This document shows, piece after piece, positions 23,164-29,937 of a DNA stretch of 34,031 nt. Each line of letters starts with the position of its first letter. The stretch's first letter is position 1. This stretch comes from a virus. The position numbers and the translations under genes are program-made. The DNA lies in IMG/VR virus record IMGVR_UViG_3300042907_001323, positions 1 through 34,031 of that record. The stretch is one strand, 5' to 3'. The notes beneath the pieces are model-generated. The model saw nothing but the letters and a program-made list of their open reading frames with translations. It was not told where the DNA came from and did no database searches.

Positions 23164-23226
23164 TCAAGGGGATAAAGCATCGGTCTACGGAACCGAAGGT
23201 TGCTGGTTCGAGCCCAGCGGGGTGTA
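23164..23226 (+). other. attP: Candidate attP core: 3' part of a tRNA-Arg(ACG) gene
   Basis: From the D-loop onward the sequence is tRNA-like. The anticodon arm is TCGGT-CTACGGA-ACCGA (23180-23196) with anticodon ACG, then a 5-base variable region. The T arm is GCTGG-TTCGAGC-CCAGC (23202-23218), followed by a 7-base acceptor strand GGGGTGT (23219-23225) and discriminator A. The 5' side is degenerate: D-stem pairs 10-25, 11-24 and 13-22 fail. This is what is left when a phage carries only the part of a host tRNA gene it must restore on integration. No CCA is encoded. Confidence 0.75.
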
Positions 23227-23280
23227 TTCCTTTGGACAGTACCCAGGTTTCCGACGGGAAACCACGGAGGCCCCCCGAAG

Positions 23281-23742
23281 ATGGCATCTCGTGCAGTCGA
23301 AAGTTCTCCCGGCGGAACAAGGGTTGGGAGCGATCTGGTCAGCGTCCAAGAGGCGGCAGACGCGCTGGGGTGCAGCCCGGTCTGGGTCTTGAAGATGCTG
23401 AAGAACGGTCGCCTGACGGGCCGGATGCTGACGCCACGGTCATGGATGGTTACCCGGAAATCCGTGGCGGACAACCTCGAGGAGCACCGGACACGCAGCC
23501 CGAAGCGCGCCGGTCGTCCGCGGTCGAATCCCCCGGGAATCTCGGCGGTTCCAAAGTTTGACCGCATCAGCCACGACCCGAAGGTGTTTGCCGGCGAGGC
23601 CTGCATCAGAGGAACGCGGATCAGGGTCGCGGCCCTGGCGGCGCTCGTCGCGCGGGGCGTGTCTGAGCGAGAGCTGCTTGACCTGCACGCCGATCTGACA
23701 GCAGAGGACGTTCGCCAGGCTGTCCGGTATTCGCGCGCGTAA
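23281..23742 (+). CDS. HTH protein with C-terminal DUF433 domain
   Basis: A 153-residue protein. Residues about 20-65 (VSVQEAADALGCSPVWVLKM...RSWMVTRKSVADNL) form a DNA-binding helix-turn-helix with wing. After an Arg/Pro linker, residues 95-153 match DUF433/VapB45-like antitoxin domains (DPKVFAGEACIRGTRIRVAA...). The ATG at 23281 was chosen because GGAGG lies 10 bases before it; an earlier start at 23200 would run through the tRNA fragment. No toxin gene is adjacent, so a regulator of the lysis-lysogeny decision beside attP is likelier than an antitoxin. Confidence 0.7.
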   Translation: MASRAVESSPGGTRVGSDLVSVQEAADALGCSPVWVLKMLKNGRLTGRMLTPRSWMVTRKSVADNLEEHRTRSPKRAGRPRSNPPGISAVPKFDRISHDPKVFAGEACIRGTRIRVAALAALVARGVSERELLDLHADLTAEDVRQAVRYSRA

Positions 23743-23780
23743 CCGGGGCCGATTGTTCCCACAAGGAAATCGAGGGTACG

Positions 23781-24071
23781 ATGGAGGAGAACGGATCAGG
23801 AGAAGGTGAAGTGGTTGCCCCCGTCTACATTTCGTCGAGCGAAGCGGCCCGCCGGCTCGGCGTGTCGGCCGTCACCGTTTCGCGCGTCAGCCGGAAGCAC
23901 GGCGTCGGCGTGTTCGTGGAGGGCGGACGGTTTGCCGCTCTGGACGTCAAAGAACTTGGTCGCCTCAGGATGCTGATTCGAGCGACCCCGGGAAACCCGG
24001 ACTGGATCGCTGCCACGGGGACAGGGAAACGCCCCGGCAAGCGGAAGCGGTCGCGGCCGAAATCGGCCTGA
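23781..24071 (+). CDS. Small HTH DNA-binding protein
   Basis: A 96-residue protein with a helix-turn-helix, SSEAARRLGVSAVTVSRVSR, and a wing-like KHGVGVFVEGGRFAALDVKE, followed by a basic Lys/Arg tail (GKRPGKRKRSRPK). It lies 38 bases after the DUF433 protein, with GAGGG ahead of the ATG. A Cro- or repressor-like role is plausible from context. The related layout of the 21975 gene (HTH plus basic tail) suggests a common origin. Confidence 0.65.
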   Translation: MEENGSGEGEVVAPVYISSSEAARRLGVSAVTVSRVSRKHGVGVFVEGGRFAALDVKELGRLRMLIRATPGNPDWIAATGTGKRPGKRKRSRPKSA

Positions 24072-24124
24072 ACCCTCGTTTTTCCCTGGAAAACAGGCCT
24101 AAAAAAAATCTTCCACGCCCCCTA

Positions 24125-24153
24125 TTGCAGACTTCTAAACATTAGGGTACATT
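24125..24153 (+). promoter_or_regulatory. Candidate promoter
   Basis: TTGCAG (24125-24130) and TACATT (24148-24153) are separated by 17 bases in an A/T-rich part of the 135-base gap after the HTH gene. Downstream lies GCGGACACCGCGG and a start-associated sequence. Matches to the -35 box are modest. Confidence 0.4.
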
Positions 24154-24206
24154 GGTCACATGACGCGGCGGACACCGCGGCCGGGAAACGACGAGGGGAA
24201 CGAACG

Positions 24207-24482
24207 ATGCAGATCAACGTGACGGAAGTGAGCCGAATCGAGAAGGACGGGCTCGAACTGGTTTTCGTGACGATGGACGTCGGCAAGCATCAGGCAGCGG
24301 TGATTGTTGCGACCGGCACTTCCCGCTACGTCCGCGTGACGGTGAAGAACGCTGCCCACAAGGCTTGGAGAGGGCTTGGCAAGCGGTTCGCCAACCTTGC
24401 CGCTGCGACCGCCGCCTACAAGACCGATGCTATCCGCCAGATGATTGCCACAGCCTGCGAGCTTGCCGCAGCCCAAGCCTGA
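24207..24482 (+). CDS. Mini-gene product, unknown
   Basis: A 91-residue protein starting at ATG 24207 behind GGGGAACGAACG. The first half is beta-rich (LELVFVTMDVGKHQAAVIVA, SRYVRVTVKNAAHKAW); the second half is a helix (LGKRFANLAAATAAYKTDAI). Followed by the second copy of the repeated hairpin. Early-region location and small size suggest a regulatory or host-interaction role; no family known to me. Confidence 0.55.
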   Translation: MQINVTEVSRIEKDGLELVFVTMDVGKHQAAVIVATGTSRYVRVTVKNAAHKAWRGLGKRFANLAAATAAYKTDAIRQMIATACELAAAQA

Positions 24483-24497
24483 CCGACTTCGCCCCCT

Positions 24498-24522
24498 GCC
24501 CGGAGGCAATCCCGCCCCGGGC
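24498..24522 (+). repeat. Repeated intergenic hairpin, copy 2
   Basis: GCCCGG-A-GGC, loop AATCCC, GCC-CCGGGC. Arms and bulge are identical to 21116-21140; only the loop differs. It ends 21 bases before the next start codon. Confidence 0.65.
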
Positions 24523-24543
24523 CCACTGCCCAAGGAACGAACC

Positions 24544-24705
24544 GTGACCGCTGCCGAACTGATGACGAAGATCGAGAGCCTTGCGAACGACACCAGCGAC
24601 GCGGCTGCGGTGACGATGACCGAGGCTATGAGCAAGCTGTATCGGATGTTGAGCCACACTGACTACTGTGCCTTTTGCGACCGCGTGTTTGGCAACTGGG
24701 GCTGA
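24544..24705 (+). CDS. Mini-gene product, unknown
   Basis: A 53-residue protein starting at GTG 24544 behind AAGGAACGAACC (VTAAELMTKIESLANDTSDA...). It is helical with a C-terminal C-x-x-C-D-R-V-F-G-N-W-G motif (YCAFCDRVFG) that may bind metal. A longer frame exists upstream but crosses the hairpin. No family is recognised. Confidence 0.5.
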   Translation: MTAAELMTKIESLANDTSDAAAVTMTEAMSKLYRMLSHTDYCAFCDRVFGNWG

Positions 24706-24786
24706 TTGGTCCGACAACCAAACCGCTGCGATGCCTGACCGCCCTACGAACGCTGGGCCGGCAGGCGATTGTTCCGACAACGAAAC
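24704..24786 (+). repeat. Pair of 20-bp direct repeats
   Basis: GATTGGTCCGACAACCAAAC (24704-24723) and GATTGTTCCGACAACGAAAC (24767-24786) agree at 18 of 20 positions, 63 bases apart. The first also forms TTGGT...ACCAA. They lie in the 167-base gap before a terminator, and a further GTCCGAC occurs at 24790. Candidate operator or recombination sites. Confidence 0.6.
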
Positions 24787-24796
24787 TTTGTCCGAC

Positions 24797-24843
24797 GCCG
24801 CGGGGCTGGGTTTCCACCGTTCCCCCCTGCCCCGCGGCTTTTT
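24797..24843 (+). terminator. Intrinsic terminator
   Basis: GCCGCGGGGC (24797-24806) and GCCCCGCGGC (24829-24838) form a perfect 10-bp stem followed by TTTTT (24839-24843). The 22-base loop is long but the stem and T-run are convincing. It separates the mini-genes from the recombination operon. Confidence 0.75.
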
Positions 24844-24872
24844 CAACGGAACGGAATCCGAGGAGACGACGC

Positions 24873-25286
24873 ATGGATAGCGAAACGATGGCCGGTGATG
24901 CAGAAGCGGCCGGGGCGATTGCGGGGATGATTGAGACGTACGGCGTGGCGGTGCCCACCGACGCCCGGGTGTTCACGATCTACGTCAGCCCGACCTGCGG
25001 CAATGACGGCAGCCAGTACACCATTCACGAGTACCAGTGCCTTGGGCTGCTCCCCGGCGACCTTGCCGCCCTTCGGTTTGTCCACGGCGGCAAGCCTCAC
25101 GGCAGCATCTTTTTCCACCACACCAGAAGCGCCGGCCCGCTCTACAACAGCCGGCGCGAGGCGATTGACGCGGTCGCTGCGGCGCTTGACTGCAAGTGGC
25201 AGGCCCTCGGCGCGCAGATCAACACGCTCCGCGATCTGTCCGGCCGCCTCAGCGCGGTTGTCCCCCACGTGGAGGACATCGCTTGA
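24873..25286 (+). CDS. Unknown protein opening the recombination operon
   Basis: A 137-residue protein starting at ATG 24873 behind GAGGAGACGACGC. It is alpha-beta (VFTIYVSPTCGNDGSQYTIH, LRFVHGGKPHGSIFFHHTRS, then a C-terminal helix AQINTLRDLSGRLSAVVPHV). The stop overlaps the next start (TTGA). No family is recognised; the operon position before the exonuclease suggests a link to recombination or early functions. Confidence 0.55.
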   Translation: MDSETMAGDAEAAGAIAGMIETYGVAVPTDARVFTIYVSPTCGNDGSQYTIHEYQCLGLLPGDLAALRFVHGGKPHGSIFFHHTRSAGPLYNSRREAIDAVAAALDCKWQALGAQINTLRDLSGRLSAVVPHVEDIA

Positions 25287-25630
25287 ACGGCACCCTTCGG
25301 CTTGATGTGACCGACGACGACGACGTGCTCGGCCTGGGGTGCGCGGTGATTGCGGTGGAGGTGGCCTACACCATTCTTCGCGGCGATCCGGGGTGCAGGC
25401 GAGACGCGAACGGCGACGGCTGGCCGCCAGAGCCCGATTCGGTGGAGGTGCTGGGCACGCGGGTGCTGCACGTTACGGCCGCAGACGCGCTGCCGAACGT
25501 CCGGCTGTTCCCGAAGGTGTGGCAGCGCGTCACAGGCTTTGTCGATGGCCACGTTCACGACTCGGCCGCAGAGATTGAGACGACCATCCTTGAAGAGGCG
25601 CAGGCTGCCGCGGAGGACCGTCATGGATGA
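25283..25630 (+). CDS. Unknown protein with TTG start
   Basis: A 115-residue protein. The TTG at 25283 overlaps the preceding stop (TTGA) and has GGAGG (25271-25275) 7 bases upstream. Upstream residues in the frame are Arg/Pro/Gly-rich shadow sequence, so the rare TTG start is preferred. The product is acidic (TLRLDVTDDDDVLGLGCAVI...) with a C-terminal helix. Overlaps at both ends show translational coupling. Not a recognised family. Confidence 0.55.
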   Translation: MNGTLRLDVTDDDDVLGLGCAVIAVEVAYTILRGDPGCRRDANGDGWPPEPDSVEVLGTRVLHVTAADALPNVRLFPKVWQRVTGFVDGHVHDSAAEIETTILEEAQAAAEDRHG

Positions 25631-25808
25631 CCGGCCTGACCTTTCACCGTTTCACCGGATGGAGCTGCTGGCGCTCGAGGCCAAGATGTTCCCCGCTACT
25701 GCCCAGCGGAACCTTCGGCAGATTCTGACGCTCGCGCTTGGCGAGCAACGGAGGATCAGAGAGGCCCGCGGGGCGATTCAGCCACGCACCACCAGGGGGA
25801 CGCGATGA
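25623..25808 (+). CDS. Small helical protein, unknown
   Basis: A 61-residue basic helical protein (PFHRMELLALEAKMFPATAQ, RNLRQILTLALGEQRRIREA), starting at ATG 25623 inside the end of the previous gene and ending 4 bases into the exonuclease gene (ATGA). It could be an exonuclease partner; nothing specific is recognised. Confidence 0.5.
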   Translation: MDDRPDLSPFHRMELLALEAKMFPATAQRNLRQILTLALGEQRRIREARGAIQPRTTRGTR

Positions 25809-26707
25809 GCATGACGACTGACCGAGAAGCATGGTTGGAGCGGCGACGTGCGGGGATCGGCGGCAGCGACGTTGCCGGCATCCTTGGCCTTTCCCGCTGG
25901 CGCTCGCCGCTGGATGTGTACCTCGACAAGACCGGGCAGGCCGAGCCGATTCCCGACAACGAGCCGATGCTGTGGGGGAGACTCCTCGAGCCACTGGTGA
26001 TTGCCGAGTTCTCCCGCCGGCATGGAATCACGGTCGACGGGCTGACAGGGGTGCTTGAGCATCCCGAGCACCCTTTCATGCTGGCCAGCCTCGACGGTTG
26101 GGCGCCGGACCTGAAAGCCGTTGTGGAGGCGAAGACGGCCCGCACGGCGGACGGCTGGGGCGAGCCCGGGAGCGACGAAATCCCGGCCTACTACCAGACC
26201 CAGGTGGCTCACTACATGGCCGTCACCGGGGCGCAGATGGCGTTTATCCCGGTGCTGATTGGTGCCTCGGACTTCCGCACCTATCAGGTGGAGCGCGACG
26301 AGGACTTCATCACCGATCTGATTGAGGCCGAGCGGGCTTTTTGGCACGACCACGTCCTGGCCAACGTGCCTCCCGATCCGGTCAACGCTGCCGACGCGGC
26401 TCGGCTTTGGTCAAGGGACAACGGCACGACCCTTGAGGTGCCGCCAGAGATTGCCGACGACGTCGACGAGCTGCGGGCGCTGAAGGCCGACGCGAAGGAG
26501 TTGGAGGAGCGAATCGACTCCATCGAGGAGCGGCTCAAGGTGACGTTCCGCGATGCCGCGGAGATTGCGACCGGAGGCCGGACGCTGGCGACGTTCAAGG
26601 CCCAGACGCGAAAGGGGCTCGACACGAAGGGCCTGACCGCGGCCCACCCTGCGATTGCGGACGCCTTCCGCACCGAGACGACATTCCGAGTTCTACGCCT
26701 CAAGTGA
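25805..26707 (+). CDS. YqaJ-type viral exonuclease (lambda Exo-like)
   Basis: A 300-residue PD-(D/E)XK nuclease for resecting double-strand ends. The YqaJ signature is clear: an R-R-x-G-I-G-G-S-D-V-A opening (15-24), LWGRLLEPLVIAEF (57-69), D97 in ASLDGWAP, then E108-x-K110 (VVEAKTA) and Q131/Q133 in the YYQTQVAHYMAV helix. The C-terminal 100 residues are a charged coiled coil (LKADAKELEERIDSIEERLK). It starts within the small helical gene (ATGA) and is followed by the probable annealing protein, the usual exonuclease-annealase pair. Confidence 0.9.
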   Translation: MSMTTDREAWLERRRAGIGGSDVAGILGLSRWRSPLDVYLDKTGQAEPIPDNEPMLWGRLLEPLVIAEFSRRHGITVDGLTGVLEHPEHPFMLASLDGWAPDLKAVVEAKTARTADGWGEPGSDEIPAYYQTQVAHYMAVTGAQMAFIPVLIGASDFRTYQVERDEDFITDLIEAERAFWHDHVLANVPPDPVNAADAARLWSRDNGTTLEVPPEIADDVDELRALKADAKELEERIDSIEERLKVTFRDAAEIATGGRTLATFKAQTRKGLDTKGLTAAHPAIADAFRTETTFRVLRLK

Positions 26708-26739
26708 TCTCCCGACCCGACACCCAACGGAGTCTTGCC

Positions 26740-27702
26740 ATGAGCACGACCATGACGACGACGATCGACGACGACCAGACCAGCACCGCGCTGAACCCTT
26801 TTTCCGGCTCCGTGGCGGAAGCCCGCGGGGGCGCTGCGGCCGAGACGGAATCGCAACGGGCGATTGCAGAAGTGAAGGCGGCTCTGATTTCCGCGAAGCA
26901 GTTTCCCCGCGATCAGTTGGCCGCAACCGAGAGGATCCTGTCGGCGTGTTGCCGGCCGACGCTGGCCGAGTCTGCCGTCTACTCATACACCCGCGGCGGT
27001 GCGGAGGTGACGGGCCCTTCGATCCGGCTGGCCGAGGCGATCGCGCAGGCCTGGGGCAATCTCCAGTTCGGGATCAGGGAGCTTTCCCAGAGCGGCGGCA
27101 AGTCAACCGTGGAAGCCTTTTGTTGGGATGTCGAAACCAACACCCGGCAGGTGAAGGTGTTCGAGGTGCCGCACATTCGGCACACCCGCCAAGGCGCGAA
27201 GCTCCTGACCGACCCTCGCGACGTTTACGAGTTGGTCGCCAACCAGGGGGCCCGCCGGCTCCGGGCCTGCATCCTCGGTGTGGTGCCGGGGGACGTTGTC
27301 GACGCGGCTCTGTCGCAGTGTGAGGCCACGCTGAGGACGAAGGTTGACGTTACCCCAGAGGGGATCAAAGCCCTTCTGGGAGCGTTTGCGGAGATCGGCG
27401 TTACGGGCGATCAGGTGGCGCAGAAGCTCGGCCACCGGGCCGACTCCATCGTGCCCGCCGAGGTGGTGCGGCTGCGGAAGATTTACCGCGGCATCAAGGA
27501 CGGGTACTCGACGGTGGAAGCCGAGTTTCCCCGGGCTGACGGCGATGCCCCGGTGAGGAGTGCGGCCGCGACAGCGGCGGCATCTGCGGCAGCGGCGAAG
27601 GCTGGCAGGAAGCCCGCCGCGTCCAAGCCGGCGGCACCGATCAGCGATGAAGACCGCGGAGACGCCTTCGAGCCTGACGTGAACACGAATCCTTACGGGT
27701 GA
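26740..27702 (+). CDS. Probable single-strand annealing protein (recombinase partner)
   Basis: A 320-residue protein starting at ATG 26740 with GGAG 10 bases before. The core GPSIRLAEAIAQAWGNLQFG...VEAFCWDVETNTRQVKVFEV and LVANQGARRLRACILGVVPG belongs to a conserved phage family usually encoded beside YqaJ exonucleases. RecT/Erf-like annealing of ssDNA is inferred from this pairing, not from a RecT motif. The last 60 residues are an Ala/Lys-rich flexible tail with an acidic end (ISDEDRGDAFEPDVNTNPYG), reminiscent of annealase tails that bind SSB. An upstream ATG at 26704 lacks a ribosome-binding site. Confidence 0.65.
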   Translation: MSTTMTTTIDDDQTSTALNPFSGSVAEARGGAAAETESQRAIAEVKAALISAKQFPRDQLAATERILSACCRPTLAESAVYSYTRGGAEVTGPSIRLAEAIAQAWGNLQFGIRELSQSGGKSTVEAFCWDVETNTRQVKVFEVPHIRHTRQGAKLLTDPRDVYELVANQGARRLRACILGVVPGDVVDAALSQCEATLRTKVDVTPEGIKALLGAFAEIGVTGDQVAQKLGHRADSIVPAEVVRLRKIYRGIKDGYSTVEAEFPRADGDAPVRSAAATAAASAAAAKAGRKPAASKPAAPISDEDRGDAFEPDVNTNPYG

Positions 27703-27732
27703 TCCTTGATTGACGGACGGGCCGCGGCAAGA

Positions 27733-27801
27733 CGCCGGCGGCATGGAGCCTGCGGAGCAGGCTTGCACGGACGGCGCCCGTCGGTGGTGGAACCGCCGGC
27801 G
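27733..27801 (+). ncRNA. Candidate structured leader RNA (three-way junction)
   Basis: The 138-base gap before the coiled-coil gene can fold with a closing stem CGCCGGCGG/CCGCCGGCG (27733-27741 with 27793-27801), hairpin AGCCTGC-GGA-GCAGGCT (27747-27763) and hairpin GACGG-CGC-CCGTC (27770-27782). All three stems are perfect. It lies about 40 bases upstream of the start codon. No known riboswitch family is recognised. Confidence 0.4.
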
Positions 27802-27840
27802 GGACTTTCGACAACCGAACAACCAACGAAAGGGACGATC

Positions 27841-28941
27841 ATGGCGACGACGAGCGACGAAGAGACGGGGACGGACATTGAGCAGGTTCAGGGGGTGCTG
27901 GCGAAGTTCTCCCGCGTGGAGGCGGGGCTGGCGGCGTTGCGGGAGAAGCACGGCAATACCGTCTACCCCGTGGCAACGACCGCCGGCATGGCAGACGCCA
28001 AGGCGGCCCGAGCGGAGATCCGGGCGGGGCGGTTTGCGGTTGAGACGCTGCGGAAGACGGCGAAGACTCCGCTGCTTCAGATCGGACGGCGGATCGATCA
28101 AGAGGCCATCCGCATTACGGAGGCGATCCTCGAAGTCGAGCAGCCGATTGACGACCAGATCAAGGCCGAGGAGGCCAGGCGGCTGGCAGACCGCGAGGCG
28201 AAGCGCGCCGCGGAGGTTGAACGGCTGCGGCTGGAGGCGGCCGAGAAGCTGCGGATCGAGCAGGAGCAGTTGGAGGCGCAGCGGGCCGAGATCGCCGCGG
28301 AGCAGGCGCGGCTTGCGGAGGAGCGGGCCAGGATCGACGCCGAAGCGGCTGCGGCCAGGAAGAAGGCAGACGCTGAAGCCGCGGAGGCACGGCGTGAAGC
28401 CGAGCTCGAGATGGCTGCTCAACGCAAGGCCCTTGCCGACGAGCGGGCCCTGGCGGAAGCGGAGGCCAGGCGAGTGGCTGACGCTCAGGCCGCAGAGGCG
28501 AAGCGACTGGCCGATGCCCAAGAGGAGATCGACGCTCAGCAGAGGGCGCTCGAGCGCGAGCGTCAGAAGGCCCGCGAGGAAGCGGAACGAAACGCCGCGG
28601 ATGAGCAGGATCCAGGGATTGCTCAGATCGTGGGTTTTGTCATGGCGGCCGATGCGTCGCTCCGAGGAACGGAAGGGACTGCTGCTGCCGCGGCCCCGGA
28701 GAAGTACCACCCAGGGGCTTTTGAGCTCGGCCCGGTGTGGGGCCACAAGCCGCAGACCGCCGAGCCCGTGCCGACAGGCCCTGCCGACCCGATGGCCGTC
28801 TGGGACGACCTGAAGGCTGTCTGGGAGTCGCTCGACATCGAGGACGCTGACGCCGTTGAAGAGTGGGCTACCTGCGTGCTGAACGAGGGCGAGCAGCAGG
28901 CCAAGCGGCTGACGGAGGCCCTGGCTGACCGGGTTGCATGA
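27841..28941 (+). CDS. DUF1351-like coiled-coil protein of the recombination module
   Basis: A 366-residue protein starting at ATG 27841 behind AAAGGGACGATC. Residues 15-100 (LAKFSRVEAGLAALREKHGN...ATTAGMADAKAARAEIR...PIDDQIKAEE) fit the DUF1351-type family common next to phage annealases. Residues 95-260 are an uninterrupted Ala/Arg/Glu coiled coil. A C-terminal segment with VWGHKP and DPMAVWDDLKAVWESL is acidic and helical. The role is unknown in the family; association with exonuclease and annealase suggests a structural partner in recombination. A longer frame from 27706 runs through the leader hairpins and was rejected. Confidence 0.75.
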   Translation: MATTSDEETGTDIEQVQGVLAKFSRVEAGLAALREKHGNTVYPVATTAGMADAKAARAEIRAGRFAVETLRKTAKTPLLQIGRRIDQEAIRITEAILEVEQPIDDQIKAEEARRLADREAKRAAEVERLRLEAAEKLRIEQEQLEAQRAEIAAEQARLAEERARIDAEAAAARKKADAEAAEARREAELEMAAQRKALADERALAEAEARRVADAQAAEAKRLADAQEEIDAQQRALERERQKAREEAERNAADEQDPGIAQIVGFVMAADASLRGTEGTAAAAAPEKYHPGAFELGPVWGHKPQTAEPVPTGPADPMAVWDDLKAVWESLDIEDADAVEEWATCVLNEGEQQAKRLTEALADRVA

Positions 28942-29164
28942 CGATCACGCCCGCCCTGGCGCCGCTGCACTCATCGGCGGATTGGGCGCGTCAGCCGGAG
29001 GAGCGCAGCGGGTTTTGCATCCGTTTACCGCAATCACCGGCGACCGCTGGGCCCCGCTTTTCCTCGGGAGCAGCAGCGGCAACCACCCTCGGACACGGGC
29101 CGGGCGCCGATCGACGCGGCGGGGTGGGATGGATCGAACGAGCGACACCACAAGGAGGACAACG

Positions 29165-29587
29165 ATGGCAGTCGGCACTTACCAGACGGAAACGACTCAG
29201 GCGTGCGTCCGGTGCAAGGAGTTCAAAGCACCGGGGAAGTTTGCGATGAACCGGCGACGGAAGGACGGGCGAAACAGGGTCTGCAAGACGTGCCTTGCGT
29301 TGGCTTCGCAGGAGCGCGAATCGACGCTGCGGGCGATGCCCGTTGACGAGCGAGTGACTATCCGCGGTTTCACTTCGTGCAGCGTTGGCGAAATCACGGC
29401 TGAAAAGATCGTTGCCCGCCGCGACGAACACATCCTGCTGCTGGGCGCGGCGTTCGCGCGTTGGAGGGCATGCGAGGATCAGGAGGAGCGGCAGGCAGCG
29501 ACGGCGGCACTGGTCTATCGGTCTCGGCAACTCATCGAAGCCGAGCGGAGGTGCAAGGCCTGTGGCGAGGAAGGGGGCGCGGAATGA
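29165..29587 (+). CDS. Zinc-finger protein, possibly HNH-related
   Basis: A 140-residue basic protein starting at ATG 29165 with AAGGAGG 8 bases ahead. C14-x2-C17 and C40-x2-C43 flank KEFKAPGKFAMNRRRKDGRN, the C-x-x-C-x3-K-x(n)-F-x(n)-DGR-x(n)-C-x-x-C zinc ribbon often attached to phage HNH endonucleases; the HNH part itself is missing. A second C130-x2-C133 (CKACGEEG) closes the protein. A 223-base gap before it holds no convincing gene. Its stop overlaps the next start. DNA binding is likely; the exact role is unknown. Confidence 0.65.
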   Translation: MAVGTYQTETTQACVRCKEFKAPGKFAMNRRRKDGRNRVCKTCLALASQERESTLRAMPVDERVTIRGFTSCSVGEITAEKIVARRDEHILLLGAAFARWRACEDQEERQAATAALVYRSRQLIEAERRCKACGEEGGAE

Positions 29588-29937
29588 CGTACCCCCAAGG
29601 CCAGATGGGCCTGCCCTTCCTCGATCCGAGGCTGCCAGTGCCGATGCCTTCCGCCAGGGCGACCGATCCGCCGACGAGCCACAAGGCTGGGAAGCGGTCG
29701 GAGGCGTTTGCCCCGAGCCAGAAGGAGCAGATCCTCGAGGCGCTGCGGATGGGGCCGGCGAGCAAGACCGAGATCAGCCGGCGGACGGGAATCAACGACG
29801 TGGCCGTGGCGCGGCGGTGCTCAGAGTTGGTCAAGGAGCGGAAGGTGCTGGTGTTGTCCGAGGACGGCAAGAGCGCTTCCGGCAACGACGAGCGAGTCTA
29901 CGGGCTCCCGTGGCAGGCGATGCGGGGGGCGACATGA
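29584..29937 (+). CDS. Winged-helix DNA-binding protein
   Basis: A 117-residue protein. After a Pro-rich N-terminus, residues about 32-92 form a winged helix: TSHKAG, then QKEQILEALRMGPASKTEIS, RRTGINDVAVARRCSELVKE and the wing RKVLVLSEDGKSASGNDERV. This layout is common in phage regulators just upstream of replication genes. Start and stop overlap both neighbours (ATGA). Probable transcriptional regulator of the replication module. Confidence 0.7.
   Translation: MTYPQGQMGLPFLDPRLPVPMPSARATDPPTSHKAGKRSEAFAPSQKEQILEALRMGPASKTEISRRTGINDVAVARRCSELVKERKVLVLSEDGKSASGNDERVYGLPWQAMRGAT

Noticed and set aside
23153-23226. Complete functional tRNA gene
   Set aside because: Length is right, but D-stem pairs 10-25, 11-24 and 13-22 and the first acceptor pair fail, and positions 8-9 are CC. 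A tRNA-derived attP fits better.
23281-24071. Toxin-antitoxin pair formed by the DUF433 protein and the next gene
   Set aside because: The following gene is an HTH protein with a basic tail, not a toxin; no PIN, RelE or similar domain lies beside it.
19797-24180. GCGGACACCGCGG present at 19797-19809 and 24168-24180
   Set aside because: A 13-base match is expected by chance several times in a GC-rich 34-kb sequence; not used as evidence of a shared operator.
27103-28746. 547-codon minus-strand reading frame
   Set aside because: Lies opposite the annealing protein and coiled-coil genes, is Leu/Arg/Pro-rich and has no motif; a typical GC-rich antisense artefact.
28938-29249. Reading frame coupled by ATGA to the coiled-coil gene
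   Set aside because: No ribosome-binding site close by, Arg/Gly/Pro-rich sequence without protein character, and it overlaps the well-started zinc-finger gene at 29165.
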